Assembly (NCBI GenBank): GCA_016787045.1 | Contig: JAEUVA010000002.1 | Span: 62,001-126,000, forward strand | Reading direction: 5' to 3' | From: Chitinophagales bacterium | GTDB lineage: Bacteria > Bacteroidota > Bacteroidia > Chitinophagales > LD1 | DNA length: 64,000 nt | Part shown: positions 17,387 to 26,493 of the stretch, piece after piece | Layout: every line of letters starts with the position of its first letter | How positions within the stretch are numbered: position 1 is the first letter of the stretch | Notes under the pieces: generated by a model | Databases searched by the model: none | What the model was told of the DNA's origin: nothing | The model's input: the letters and a program-made list of their open reading frames with translations, nothing else | Program-made: the position numbers and the translations under genes

Positions 17387-19000
17387 ATGAAAGGAAAGGG
17401 ATGGCGCTATTGGTTAGCCGTAGCAGCAATGCTTGCTATAGTTGCGGGTGTAGTGATATACAGAAATGCAATAGTAAATGCGGCAAAAGACAAGTTTAAT
17501 GACCTGCTCAATACTAATCAAAAAGTGGTAGTAAAAGGAGATACTGAAGTGGTCAGTAACGCTGACCTCCTTAAGAAGTATTATGAAAAATACGGCTACG
17601 ATAATTTGTGGAGCGATACTACCTCTAGCAAAGGATACCGACACATGTTGCTGAGCATGTTAAATTATGCCGATAGTTTAGGACTAAACCGAGATGATTA
17701 CCATGCAGCGTACTTAATGAAGTATGACTCACTAATAAGAAGTAGTAGCTTTAACATGGATAGTTTTGTAACCGAAAACGAAATTATTTTTAGTGATGCT
17801 GCTATAACGTTTTTGTTTCATGTGGCTTATGGCCGGGATATAAAAAGCGAGTTCAATGGCGTAAATTTTAAAGTAGATTCTGCCTTAATCTTAACTTCTT
17901 ACAGCCAGTTAATTAAATATCGAAACTGGCGGCAGATATTGGATTCATTAGAACCTCAGGTTCCCCAATATGTTCAGTTGAAAAAATACTTGAATTACAG
18001 CAGTACCTTTCTAAGTGATTTTCCTGAAGCTGATACGCTTCAAGTAAATAGCTCAGAGTCTGGCAGGATAATGGCAGCTATTAAATTAAAGTTTTATGGA
18101 TTTATTGCCGATACTTTAGTAGGAGATAGCAGCGATGCGCTACGTATGAAGTCCGCACTAACCGGTTTTCAGCGCATGCATAGCATTGACACTACCGGTT
18201 TGTTAGACGCTAAAACAATGAGTTTACTCAACCAACCGCTTACACAAAGTATTGCTCGCATCAAAGAGAGTTTAAACTATTGGCGATGGACGGGCAGGTT
18301 GGCTGAGCAAGAATTTATATTAGTGAATCTACCTGCTGCTCGGCTTCAAATAGTAAATAATGATAGCGCTGTAAATTACAGTATGCGAGTTATTGTGGGT
18401 AAAACCGGCACTAAAACACCTCAATTTACTGCTTACATAACGGGTGTTATTGCATATCCATATTGGACGGTTCCTTACAGTATAGCAACCAAAGACATAC
18501 TGCCAAAAGTGAAAAAGAACCCCGCATATTTAGAGCAAAACAACTACCAAGTTCTTGACTTAAAAGGTAGAGTGGTAGATGAATCTACTATTAACTGGGC
18601 TTCACTTTCATCCAATAAATTTCCGTACAAATTTAGGCAAGGTACCGGATGCGATAATGCTTTAGGAGTAATGAAATTTGATCTGAACTCACCTTTTAGC
18701 ATTTATCTGCACGATACTAATAGACGAGATTTATTTAGTAAAAAAGATCGTTTTATGAGTCACGGTTGTGTGCGGTTAGAAAAACCAATGGAACTGGCCA
18801 ACTATGTGTTAGATAATGGTCTAGATTCGGCAACTACGAGCAAACTCAATCAGTGCCTCAAAGACGAAAAGCCAACTACATTTAAGTTATCGCGCAAAAT
18901 ACCGGTACTTATTTTTTACATGACGGCAGATGTAGATGAAACAGGTATGCTTCGCTTTTACAAAGATGTTTACGATTTAGAAGTAAAGTTGCCATCCTAA
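17387..19000 (+). CDS. L,D-transpeptidase of the YcbB type
   Basis: The enzyme makes 3-3 crosslinks in peptidoglycan in the periplasm. An N-terminal membrane anchor (about residues 5-25) is followed by a scaffold region, a peptidoglycan-binding motif near residues 250-285 (SALTGFQRMHSIDTTGLLDA), and the YkuD catalytic domain. The catalytic His and Cys are in RFMSHGCVRLEKP, with Cys at about residue 461. The frame reaches a TTG at 17378, but the ATG at 17387, just after the upstream stop, gives the natural start (MKGKGWRYW). At 537 residues it is close to YcbB-family length. It is coupled to the preceding binding-protein gene. Confidence 0.9.
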   Translation: MKGKGWRYWLAVAAMLAIVAGVVIYRNAIVNAAKDKFNDLLNTNQKVVVKGDTEVVSNADLLKKYYEKYGYDNLWSDTTSSKGYRHMLLSMLNYADSLGLNRDDYHAAYLMKYDSLIRSSSFNMDSFVTENEIIFSDAAITFLFHVAYGRDIKSEFNGVNFKVDSALILTSYSQLIKYRNWRQILDSLEPQVPQYVQLKKYLNYSSTFLSDFPEADTLQVNSSESGRIMAAIKLKFYGFIADTLVGDSSDALRMKSALTGFQRMHSIDTTGLLDAKTMSLLNQPLTQSIARIKESLNYWRWTGRLAEQEFILVNLPAARLQIVNNDSAVNYSMRVIVGKTGTKTPQFTAYITGVIAYPYWTVPYSIATKDILPKVKKNPAYLEQNNYQVLDLKGRVVDESTINWASLSSNKFPYKFRQGTGCDNALGVMKFDLNSPFSIYLHDTNRRDLFSKKDRFMSHGCVRLEKPMELANYVLDNGLDSATTSKLNQCLKDEKPTTFKLSRKIPVLIFYMTADVDETGMLRFYKDVYDLEVKLPS

Positions 19001-19111
19001 CTCTTTTCCTCAATATCCTACACTTTTTTTGCAGCTGTTCATAATGCTTAACATCAATTACACTTGGCAAGTGAGAGGTAAAACTATTTTTGAACAAGTA
19101 CCATAGTAATA

Positions 19112-19873
19112 ATGTCGTATCCGATAATTGCAGAAAATAGGTTTAAGTATTGTGAGCAAGGCAGCGGTGAACCCATTGTACTGCTGCATGGCTTGTTTGG
19201 TGCGCTTAGTAATTTTAATCCGCTCATTGCCCATTTTTCTTCTCAATATACGGTTTCAATCCCCTTGCTTCCGTTGTTTGATTTAGAGTTAGATGATACT
19301 AACATAGAGGGCATGTTGCGGTACATTCACGATTTTGTGAATTATAGAAAGTTTGAAAAAGTGCATTTAGTAGGAAATTCGCTTGGAGGTCATGTAGCGC
19401 AGTTGTATGCCTTACAAAATCCACACAAGGTTAAAACTATGACACTTACAGGCAGCTCCGGTTTGTTTGAAAACTCATTGGGCGATACTTACCCGCGCAA
19501 AGGCGATTATGAGTACGTGAAGAAAAAAACAGAAGGTACTTTCTATAATCCGTCAATGGCTTCTAAAGAGTTGATTGATGAAGTTTTTGAAATTGTAAAT
19601 AATCGGCAAAAGGCCATCCGCATTGTGCTGATGGCCAAAAGTGCTTTGCGCCATAACCTGCGTGAAGAAGTGCCTAACATGAATTTTCCGGTTTGTTTAA
19701 TCTGGGGAAAAAACGACAACATCACTCCGGCATTTGTAGGAGAGGAGTTTCATAAGTTGTTGCCACAATCGGAGTTACATTTTGTTAATGAATGTGGTCA
19801 CGCGCCAATGATGGAGCATCCGGAGTACTTTAACTCTATTTTGGAACAATTCTTGAACAAATTCGGTAGATAA
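19112..19873 (+). CDS. Alpha/beta hydrolase
   Basis: This 253-residue enzyme has the alpha/beta-hydrolase fold. The oxyanion motif is LLHGLFG near residue 24, the nucleophile elbow is VGNSLGGHVAQ (Ser90), the acidic residue is in WGKNDNITP near residue 200, and the His is in ECGHAPMMEHPE near the C-terminus. The triad is complete, so it should be an active hydrolase, probably an esterase or C-C bond hydrolase. The substrate cannot be named. There is no signal peptide. It is followed after about 70 bases by a CBS-domain protein. Confidence 0.88.
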   Translation: MSYPIIAENRFKYCEQGSGEPIVLLHGLFGALSNFNPLIAHFSSQYTVSIPLLPLFDLELDDTNIEGMLRYIHDFVNYRKFEKVHLVGNSLGGHVAQLYALQNPHKVKTMTLTGSSGLFENSLGDTYPRKGDYEYVKKKTEGTFYNPSMASKELIDEVFEIVNNRQKAIRIVLMAKSALRHNLREEVPNMNFPVCLIWGKNDNITPAFVGEEFHKLLPQSELHFVNECGHAPMMEHPEYFNSILEQFLNKFGR

Positions 19874-19945
19874 CTATTATTACAAAAACATGACAATGCT
19901 TCACGAACTTTTTTTGTGAATTGTTCGTCTAATCGTAAAGATAAT

Positions 19946-20608
19946 ATGATAGCGCCCAACCTCATATCAGATGCCATACAACCTCTACACACCGATGATA
20001 GTGGAGAAGATGCGCTATTAAAAATGCGTGAATACAACTTAAACCAGTTGCCGGTTGTTACTGGCCGTGCTTATACCGGAATTGTAACGCTGGAAGAAAT
20101 TGTGCACTCTAAACAACTTCAGCGCCCCCTTTTAGAAATCATAAAGAAATTTCGTCAGCCGCAAGTGCTTACTACGGCACACATATTTGACGTAATGAAA
20201 GCAGCCGTAGAATATAACGTACGAATAGTACCTGTGGTGAATGAGGAGCAAACATACATTGGTTTGGTTACCGCTGAAAGTTGCCTTCGTTCGTTTGCAG
20301 TGCTCAATTCATTAACCGAACCTGGCGGAACCATTGAATTAGAAATTGAAAAGAAAGACTATAGGGTAAGTGAATTGGCGCGCATTGTTGAAGAAAACGA
20401 AGCAGAGATTTTGTGCCTCTACTCGCACCGCAATCCGGAGACCCACCTGATGGAGATTACCATAAAAGTAAATACCACCGATATATCTGCCATTGTCTCC
20501 TCTTTTGAGCGCTACAATTACGAGGTAAAAAGCGTTTACAACGAAGTAGAGTACTCCGAAGACCTTAAAGATAGGTATGATGCGCTGATGCGCTACCTCA
20601 ATGTATAG
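19946..20608 (+). CDS. CBS-domain protein
   Basis: This 220-residue protein has a pair of CBS domains at about residues 5-125 (ISDAIQPLHTDDSGEDALLKM and NQLPVVTG; then VRIVPVVNEEQTYIGLVT) that usually bind adenine nucleotides. The C-terminal part at about 130-215 (GTIELEIEKKDYRVSELARI, then ETHLMEITIKVNTTD) looks like an ACT-type small-molecule domain. CBS-plus-ACT proteins act as metabolic sensors; the target is not visible. A GTG at 19916 extends the frame, but the ATG at 19946 (MIAPNLISDAIQPL) places the start at the first CBS helix and is preferred. Confidence 0.85.
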   Translation: MIAPNLISDAIQPLHTDDSGEDALLKMREYNLNQLPVVTGRAYTGIVTLEEIVHSKQLQRPLLEIIKKFRQPQVLTTAHIFDVMKAAVEYNVRIVPVVNEEQTYIGLVTAESCLRSFAVLNSLTEPGGTIELEIEKKDYRVSELARIVEENEAEILCLYSHRNPETHLMEITIKVNTTDISAIVSSFERYNYEVKSVYNEVEYSEDLKDRYDALMRYLNV

Positions 20609-20612
20609 ATGG

Positions 20613-20673
20613 TAAGATTTTGCTATTTGTAAATTGTGGCATTGATATTGCCTCATACACCCGTAAAATCTTA
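20613..20673. repeat. Spaced inverted repeat upstream of the DUF5686 gene
   Basis: TAAGATTTT (20613-20621) and AAAATCTTA (20665-20673) are perfect 9-bp inverted copies separated by 43 bases. The right copy abuts TACATTCG (20674-20681), a -7-like element. It could be a paired operator or an RNA stem; chance is not excluded. Confidence 0.25.
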
Positions 20674-20681
20674 TACATTCG
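20674..20681 (+). promoter_or_regulatory. -7-like element (TACATTCG) of the DUF5686 gene
   Basis: TACATTCG has one mismatch from the Bacteroidota consensus TAnnTTTG and lies 18 bases before the ATG at 20700. No TTG occurs at the usual -33 distance. Confidence 0.3.
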
Positions 20682-20699
20682 CGCGTTTTTTACTTTATC

Positions 20700-23225
20700 A
20701 TGCGGTTCTACTTTTATATTTTATTGCACTTGTTTTTTGTGCTTACTGCACATGCTCAGACAAACACTGAGGTGTATGGAAAAGTAATTGACGCCAATAC
20801 CAAAGAACCTATTGATTATGTAACCGTGCAATACAAAGGTACTGTACGCGCCACATTAACAGACCCTAAAGGCGAGTATCGCTTACGGGCTATAGAGAAA
20901 GTAGATACCCTTGTTTTTTCATACCTCGGGTACAAAACCCGCTATGTACCCATCAAGCGCGGAGTAGTACAGGAACTGAATATTGAAATGGGTTCTGAAG
21001 GGCTACAGTTGAAAGAAATAACCATTGATGCCGGCAAGAAAAAACGCAAGCGCGAGATTGACACCACCGCCAATTATGTTTTTTATCAAGTCATCAAAAA
21101 TAAAGACAAAAACCGTGAAGGAGCCATCAACAGCTATAGATATGATGCTTACGAAAAGCTGAGTATATCATTGCTAAATCCTGCGCAGAAGTTGCTGAAC
21201 ATAAAAATACTTCGCCCGTTCAGTTTTGCATTTAAAAATACAGATACTACTGAAGAAGGCAGCGTGTTTATCCCTGGGGTTATGCGCGAAACAGTGAGTG
21301 AAGTGTATTACCGCAGAAAGCCACGGTCACTCAAAAAGTTCGTCAAAGCCGATGTAATGACCGGTATTGATGAGCCAAGTATAGTGGAAATGGCCAGTTA
21401 CCAGTTTGATGAGCAAGAAGTGTATGATAACGTATTGAATTTGGCTAACACACCATTCACATCACCATTTGCAAACACTGGTACGCTTACCTATTTCTAT
21501 TACTTAACAGATACAGCTGTTTTAAATGGGCGAATCTCCTACAAACTACATTTTGTAGGGAGAGTAAAAGAGGATGTTGCGCTCAAGGGCTTTGCCTGGA
21601 TAGATTCGGCTACATGGGCAATACGAAGTATTTACTACCGGCCTAATGAAAAAGCAAACCTTAATTTTGTGGCCGACTATTCAATTAAGCAAGAATTTGA
21701 ATATGTACAGAATAAGCACTGGATACTTCAACGCGATGAAATGTACAGTGTAGGTTCACTCTTTAAAAAGAGTAAACGCAAAATGAGCATCCTGGTCAAT
21801 AAACTGATGACTCGTCAGAATATTGATATTGATGTGCAAATTCCTGATTCAATTTTTAAAGGAGCTAACGAAAAAATTTTGTTAGACACGCTGCGCATTA
21901 ACCGAAAACCCTATTTTGATAGCACTCGGTTTGAGCCACTTACTCCACAGGAGCACGAAGTGTGGCACATATCAGATACCATAAAATTAGTGCCGGCATG
22001 GAAAGCTTTTGAGTGGACTGGGCGTTTTTTTACCAATGCTTATGCTGATGCCGGCCCCATTAGCATTGGTAAAGTGCTCAACTTTGCAAGTAGAAATAAC
22101 GTAGAAGGTTGGCGGTTTAGGTTTGGTTTTGAAACCAATCCGCGGTACAAGTATTTTGGGTGGAAAGACCGTGATAACTTTTTGCGTAAATTTTACTTTG
22201 CCACTTATTTAGCATATGGAACTAAGGACAAAGATTTCAAATATCTTTTCTTGACCAGAATTAACTTGCCTCGTAAAAACAACCTCTGGCAATCTTTAGA
22301 GGCCATGTATCGATATGATATGGTGGTACCGGGTCAAGACCCCAACAATACACTACTCACTTTTGACAATGTAGTTACACTCATCAGCGGCCAAACGTTG
22401 AGCAAAGTGATGAAAGTGAGCAATTTTCAAATTAGCTACGAGAAAGAATTTACGCGTGGATTTTCGGGCATTCTGGGCTTTAGCGAAAAAGTGTTTCATG
22501 ATATTCCAGGAGTATTGGACTTTGCAGTTAAGAGAGGAGAGGAGTGGAAGCCCATCAGCAAGTTTAATATCAGTGAGTTTTTTATTGATACCCGTTATAG
22601 TTATCGCGATCAATATTTCGTGGGCACTTTCTACCGTTATTTTCAAAACTCTAGATGGCCGGTGTTTATGTTGCGCTACACAGCCGGGTTAGTTAACATG
22701 GATAACACAAATTTTAACTACCATAATCTGCATTTCACCATTCGTCAAAAAATTTCTACACGTGTGGGGTACACACAATACATTATTCGTGCAGCTAAAA
22801 TTTTTGGAAGAGTACCCTATACAGCAGCTTATCTCACCCAAGGTAACTTGGGAATACTCTTAGATAAATTCAATTACAATTTACTTCGGCAGTTTGAGTT
22901 TGTGAGCGACCAGTATGCATCAGTATGGGTAGAGCACCATTTCAACGGTTTCTTCTTCAACAAAATTCCGGGTATCAAAAAGTTGCGCTTGCGCGAGTTA
23001 GTATTGGTTCGCTCAATTATTGGTAATTTTTCAGATAAAAACGGCTCCGTACTTCGCACCCCAACTGAGTTAACCAGCCCCGGCCCTATACCCTATGTGG
23101 AAATGGGTTTCGGTATAGAAAATATTGCCTATATCTTAAGAGTTGATTTTTTGTGGCGCGTTACCTACCGCAATATGGGCGGGCCTAATTGGGGCATAAA
23201 ACTTGGATTGAACCCGAGGTTTTAA
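20700..23225 (+). CDS. DUF5686 outer-membrane-associated protein with CarboxypepD_reg-like N-terminal domain
   Basis: The 841-residue protein has a signal peptide (residues 1-19, ending AHAQ). A carboxypeptidase-regulatory-like beta-sandwich covers about residues 24-105 (GKVIDANTKEPIDYVTVQYKG, then FSYLGYKTRYVPI). The rest matches the Bacteroidota DUF5686 pattern, with many aromatic-rich alternating strands that look like an outer-membrane beta-barrel (for example RVDFLWRVTYRN near the C-terminus, ending in LGLNPRF with a terminal Phe). The function is not established. It probably sits in the outer membrane. It is monocistronic and convergent with the dehydrogenase gene 10 bases downstream. 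Confidence 0.88.
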   Translation: MRFYFYILLHLFFVLTAHAQTNTEVYGKVIDANTKEPIDYVTVQYKGTVRATLTDPKGEYRLRAIEKVDTLVFSYLGYKTRYVPIKRGVVQELNIEMGSEGLQLKEITIDAGKKKRKREIDTTANYVFYQVIKNKDKNREGAINSYRYDAYEKLSISLLNPAQKLLNIKILRPFSFAFKNTDTTEEGSVFIPGVMRETVSEVYYRRKPRSLKKFVKADVMTGIDEPSIVEMASYQFDEQEVYDNVLNLANTPFTSPFANTGTLTYFYYLTDTAVLNGRISYKLHFVGRVKEDVALKGFAWIDSATWAIRSIYYRPNEKANLNFVADYSIKQEFEYVQNKHWILQRDEMYSVGSLFKKSKRKMSILVNKLMTRQNIDIDVQIPDSIFKGANEKILLDTLRINRKPYFDSTRFEPLTPQEHEVWHISDTIKLVPAWKAFEWTGRFFTNAYADAGPISIGKVLNFASRNNVEGWRFRFGFETNPRYKYFGWKDRDNFLRKFYFATYLAYGTKDKDFKYLFLTRINLPRKNNLWQSLEAMYRYDMVVPGQDPNNTLLTFDNVVTLISGQTLSKVMKVSNFQISYEKEFTRGFSGILGFSEKVFHDIPGVLDFAVKRGEEWKPISKFNISEFFIDTRYSYRDQYFVGTFYRYFQNSRWPVFMLRYTAGLVNMDNTNFNYHNLHFTIRQKISTRVGYTQYIIRAAKIFGRVPYTAAYLTQGNLGILLDKFNYNLLRQFEFVSDQYASVWVEHHFNGFFFNKIPGIKKLRLRELVLVRSIIGNFSDKNGSVLRTPTELTSPGPIPYVEMGFGIENIAYILRVDFLWRVTYRNMGGPNWGIKLGLNPRF

Positions 23226-23235
23226 AGCTATCGAT

Positions 23236-24525
23236 CTAGTTTACTACATTTTCTTTGAATATTACCCCGTAGCTTTTTAACTCGTTCAATACGGGCTCAT
23301 ATACCTCTGCATGCTTAGGCATTAGCACACCGCGTTTTTTGATTTGATTGTTGAGTATGAGTTTTACTACCATGCCAACAGGTAGGCCAACTGTAGCTGC
23401 CATGGCAGTGTGGTGGGCATCTTTGCCGGTGTACACCATGCTGCTTTGCAGCGTATATTTTTTTCGTTTCAGTTTGTAATCAATTTCATGGAGCATTACC
23501 ACTCTGTCTTTATCGTGCTCGTGGAGTTTCCAAGATTGCTCCAGCACACTCTGCAAAAACTCAAATGGAATAATAATCTTAGCGCGATGCTTATTCAATA
23601 ATGGGAGGATTGCAATTTCTTGAAGTAAATGTAGGGTTGATTTATCGGCAATGATGTTTTTATCTTTGGCACGGTGAGTAACAAAATTTAAAAACTCAAC
23701 AGTAGGCATTTCTTTTCTGGAAGTAAAACCCAATTGTATTAGCGTGTTCCATCCTTTGCAAAATGGAGGTACACGCAGCGTGCCGCGATACATCGTTTTT
23801 ACTTGATGCAAGCCATACTCTTTTACATATTTCAAAGAATCGCGGTTAGGGTAGCTTTCAAACTTTCCGTGCCCTTTGATTTTTACTTCAGAGGTATGAG
23901 TAAACAATTCTCCATAGGTAAGCAGCACTTTTTTTCCATTTTTCAAATATTGTATATGCCCTTCACCTTGCCCGGCCAGTATAACATTGCGGGGGTTCCA
24001 AGTAAATTTATAGTGCCATTTGTTGGTGTCACTCTCCGTAGCCACCAAACCACCGCAGTGCGATTTATAACCTATAATTTCAGCACCTTCTGCTTTTAGC
24101 TTATCCAGTATTTGCATGGTACTCATGTGGTCTATGCCCGGGTCTAAACCCACTTCGTTCATAAAAACGAGTTGTTGCCTTTTTACGTCAGTATTCAACT
24201 TTTTCATGGCATCGCTGATGTATGAAGGTGTAACTAAATGCTTCTTCAACTGCAAGCATTCTTCGGCAATTACCGTATGCATAGCAGCGGGCAACATACT
24301 TACTACAATATCGGTTTTACCAATGAGTTGTTCTCGTTTTATTTCATTGTAAAAATCAAAACCAATGGCTGTAGTAGATGCTCTTCCTTTTGTTTTTTGT
24401 AAAGCAAGTTCACGTGAAATGTCTGCAACAGAGATATGCCAATCTTGTGTAGCAGCATGTTCAACCAAGTAATCTATCAAAACTCCTGATGATTTACCGG
24501 CACCGAGTATCAAAATCTGACGCAT
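23236..24525 (-). CDS. Saccharopine dehydrogenase-family oxidoreductase
   Basis: The 429-residue protein begins with a Rossmann dinucleotide-binding motif (ILILGAGKSSGVLIDYL). It carries saccharopine-reductase-like signatures: VSMLPAAMHTVIAEECL, FMNEVGLDPGIDHM and YKSHCGGLVATE. Family members interconvert saccharopine with aminoadipate semialdehyde and glutamate in lysine metabolism. This one most resembles the glutamate-forming type, but a role on another imino-acid substrate is possible. It is the last gene of a minus-strand run with the pterin synthase (40 bases upstream) and thiolase. Confidence 0.88.
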   Translation of the reverse strand: MRQILILGAGKSSGVLIDYLVEHAATQDWHISVADISRELALQKTKGRASTTAIGFDFYNEIKREQLIGKTDIVVSMLPAAMHTVIAEECLQLKKHLVTPSYISDAMKKLNTDVKRQQLVFMNEVGLDPGIDHMSTMQILDKLKAEGAEIIGYKSHCGGLVATESDTNKWHYKFTWNPRNVILAGQGEGHIQYLKNGKKVLLTYGELFTHTSEVKIKGHGKFESYPNRDSLKYVKEYGLHQVKTMYRGTLRVPPFCKGWNTLIQLGFTSRKEMPTVEFLNFVTHRAKDKNIIADKSTLHLLQEIAILPLLNKHRAKIIIPFEFLQSVLEQSWKLHEHDKDRVVMLHEIDYKLKRKKYTLQSSMVYTGKDAHHTAMAATVGLPVGMVVKLILNNQIKKRGVLMPKHAEVYEPVLNELKSYGVIFKENVVN

Positions 24526-24565
24526 ACAAATGAGGTTTGGTATAAATGTACAAGTGCCTGAAAAA

Positions 24566-24973
24566 TTACTCTCCGTAGTATTCTACATAAATGTTTTCGG
24601 TCTCTATCAACTTAATACAATGCAGTTGGCAACCGTTTAGGTGTGGAGTAATCCAGCGCCATATCAACATAACTATATTTTCAATGCTGGGTAAAACACC
24701 CTGTAACTCCGGCACATCTAAGTTGAAATTCTTGTGGTCTAATTTATCTACCACTTCGCGTTTTAGCAAGCGGCTAAGGTCATGCGCATTTATCACAAAA
24801 CCGGTGTCCGGATTGGGGGTGCCTTTAACGGTAACAAACAACTCAAAGTTGTGTCCATGCCAATGCGCATTAGCACATTTGCCAAACACTTGAACGTTTT
24901 GCTCTGTGGTCCAAGCGGGGTTGTACAAGCGGTGCGCTCCGTTAAAATGTTCGCGCCTTGTAAGATAAACCAT
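24566..24973 (-). CDS. 6-pyruvoyl-tetrahydropterin synthase-family enzyme (PTPS-II-like motif)
   Basis: This 135-residue enzyme has the family's zinc ligands, His14 in FNGAHRL and His39 and His41 in HWHGHNF, with the catalytic Cys33 in GKCANAHWHGH. The Cys-to-His spacing is C-x5-HGH, as in the animal-type PTPS that makes 6-pyruvoyl-tetrahydropterin. The usual bacterial QueD spacing is C-x3-HGH. The enzyme may therefore work in a tetrahydropterin pathway rather than in queuosine synthesis, although the family is known for mixed activities. No other queuosine or pterin gene lies nearby. Confidence 0.88.
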   Translation of the reverse strand: MVYLTRREHFNGAHRLYNPAWTTEQNVQVFGKCANAHWHGHNFELFVTVKGTPNPDTGFVINAHDLSRLLKREVVDKLDHKNFNLDVPELQGVLPSIENIVMLIWRWITPHLNGCQLHCIKLIETENIYVEYYGE

Positions 24974-25047
24974 TTATATGGATGATTGAATATGGATGAT
25001 TAAATAGCAAATGCACTTGCGTTATTTATCAGTTAGTTAACTATCAA

Positions 25048-26331
25048 CTACTGGCATCTTTCCAGAATCATGGCATGGCCGTGTGCACCGGCAGCACAAG
25101 CAGCAATCAAAGCATACTTACCGTTTTCTTTGATTAACCTATTGCTAGCTGTGGTTACTAATCTTGCGCCTGTAGCGCCAAACGGATGCCCCAGCGATAG
25201 TGAGCCACCCCATAGATTAAATTTATCCATAGGCACAGTGCCCACGGCTTTATCGCGACCAAGTTTTTGTTTTGCAAAATCGTCACTGGCTAAGCATTTT
25301 ATGTTTGCTAAAATTTGGCCGGCAAACGCCTCATGAAATTCAAACACATCAAAATCGCTGAGTTGCATGCCGGTTTGCTTTAATAGTTTGCTAACTGCAT
25401 AGGTGGGCCCAAGCAGCAATTCTTCTTGCAGATCGCAGCCGGCAAAGGTATAGGAGTGAATGTACGCTTTGGGTTGGAGGCCGAGTTGTTGCGCTTTTTC
25501 TTCTGTCATTAAAAGACAAACAGCAGCTCCATCGGTTAAAAATGAGGCGTTGGCTGCGGTTATAGTGCCACCTTCTTTTACAAAAGCCGGTTTTAGTTTA
25601 GACACTTTTTCAAGTGTAGTGTCTCCTCTGAACCCGTTATCTTTTTTAATTGGTTTGAATGTAGGCGCGGATTCAACTGTTGTAATTTCATTGGCTAACA
25701 AACCTTCGGCATCTGCTTTGGCAGCTAGCTGGTGCGAACGCACAGCAAACTCATCTTGCTCTTTACGGCCAACGCCATAGCGACCGGCCAAAATATCGCA
25801 ATCTAAGCCCATGGTACGGTTGGTCAAAAACTCAGCTACGGCAGGTGCTTCGGGCACAAAATCAGACGGGCGAAGTCCCAAAATAAATTTTAGCGTGTCG
25901 CCTATCCCTTTTAGTTTCTGTGCTTTGAAGAGTTTTTTGCGCATTTTTTTGTTGAACATAATTGGCGCATCGCTTACGGTATCGGTACCACCGGCTATGG
26001 CCACATCGGCTTCGCCATTGCGCAAAATATTAGCTGCGCTGGCAATGGCCTGATTGGCAGAAATACAAGCCATGGTTACGGTATGGCAAGGGGCGCTATA
26101 CGGGATGCCCGCAGTAATAGCCGCCTCGCGAGCCACATTGCCCGTTTTTACATTGCTGATGGTGGTGCCCATTACTACATAGCCCACTTCTTTTGAGTCT
26201 ATGCCGGTTTTGTTCAATAATCCTTTTATGGCAAACTGGCCTAATTGATAACTCATTAAATCCATATAATCGGTTCCGGAACGTAAAAACGGAGTACGGC
26301 AGCCGTCTATCACTACTATTTTTTTGCTCAT
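25048..26331 (-). CDS. fadI: Acetyl-CoA C-acyltransferase (3-ketoacyl-CoA thiolase, FadI-like)
   Basis: The enzyme cleaves 3-ketoacyl-CoA with CoA at the end of each beta-oxidation cycle. The thiolase nucleophile is at about Cys89 (TVTMACISANQAIA), the His is in LGHPFGATGAR, and the second Cys is in AACAAGAHGHAMILE; the CAAG form matches FadI. The length of 427 residues fits. The frame extends to an ATG at 26367, but the ATG at 26331 (MSKKIVVIDGCRTP) gives the family start. A -7-like element TATTTTAG (26361-26354) lies inside the longer version. It pairs functionally with the fadJ-like enzyme at 9177. Confidence 0.93.
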   Translation of the reverse strand: MSKKIVVIDGCRTPFLRSGTDYMDLMSYQLGQFAIKGLLNKTGIDSKEVGYVVMGTTISNVKTGNVAREAAITAGIPYSAPCHTVTMACISANQAIASAANILRNGEADVAIAGGTDTVSDAPIMFNKKMRKKLFKAQKLKGIGDTLKFILGLRPSDFVPEAPAVAEFLTNRTMGLDCDILAGRYGVGRKEQDEFAVRSHQLAAKADAEGLLANEITTVESAPTFKPIKKDNGFRGDTTLEKVSKLKPAFVKEGGTITAANASFLTDGAAVCLLMTEEKAQQLGLQPKAYIHSYTFAGCDLQEELLLGPTYAVSKLLKQTGMQLSDFDVFEFHEAFAGQILANIKCLASDDFAKQKLGRDKAVGTVPMDKFNLWGGSLSLGHPFGATGARLVTTASNRLIKENGKYALIAACAAGAHGHAMILERCQ

Positions 26332-26493
26332 GGTTTTGGTTAATTTGGGTGTGCTAAAATAACCCAATCCATTAACTGCGAAACAGGATTGGTTCTAGTG
26401 CTTTAGTGTAATGTTTTCAACTAATTCATCTGTTTTCTTACTGTTTGTACTAAGATTAACAATTCTGCCTTACAAAAACATTAAGTTTATACG

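Noticed and set aside
19044-19106. 20-codon mini-frame ending 5 bases before the alpha/beta hydrolase ATG
   Set aside because: It has no codon-run or motif typical of leader peptides and no attenuator-like hairpins; chance is sufficient.
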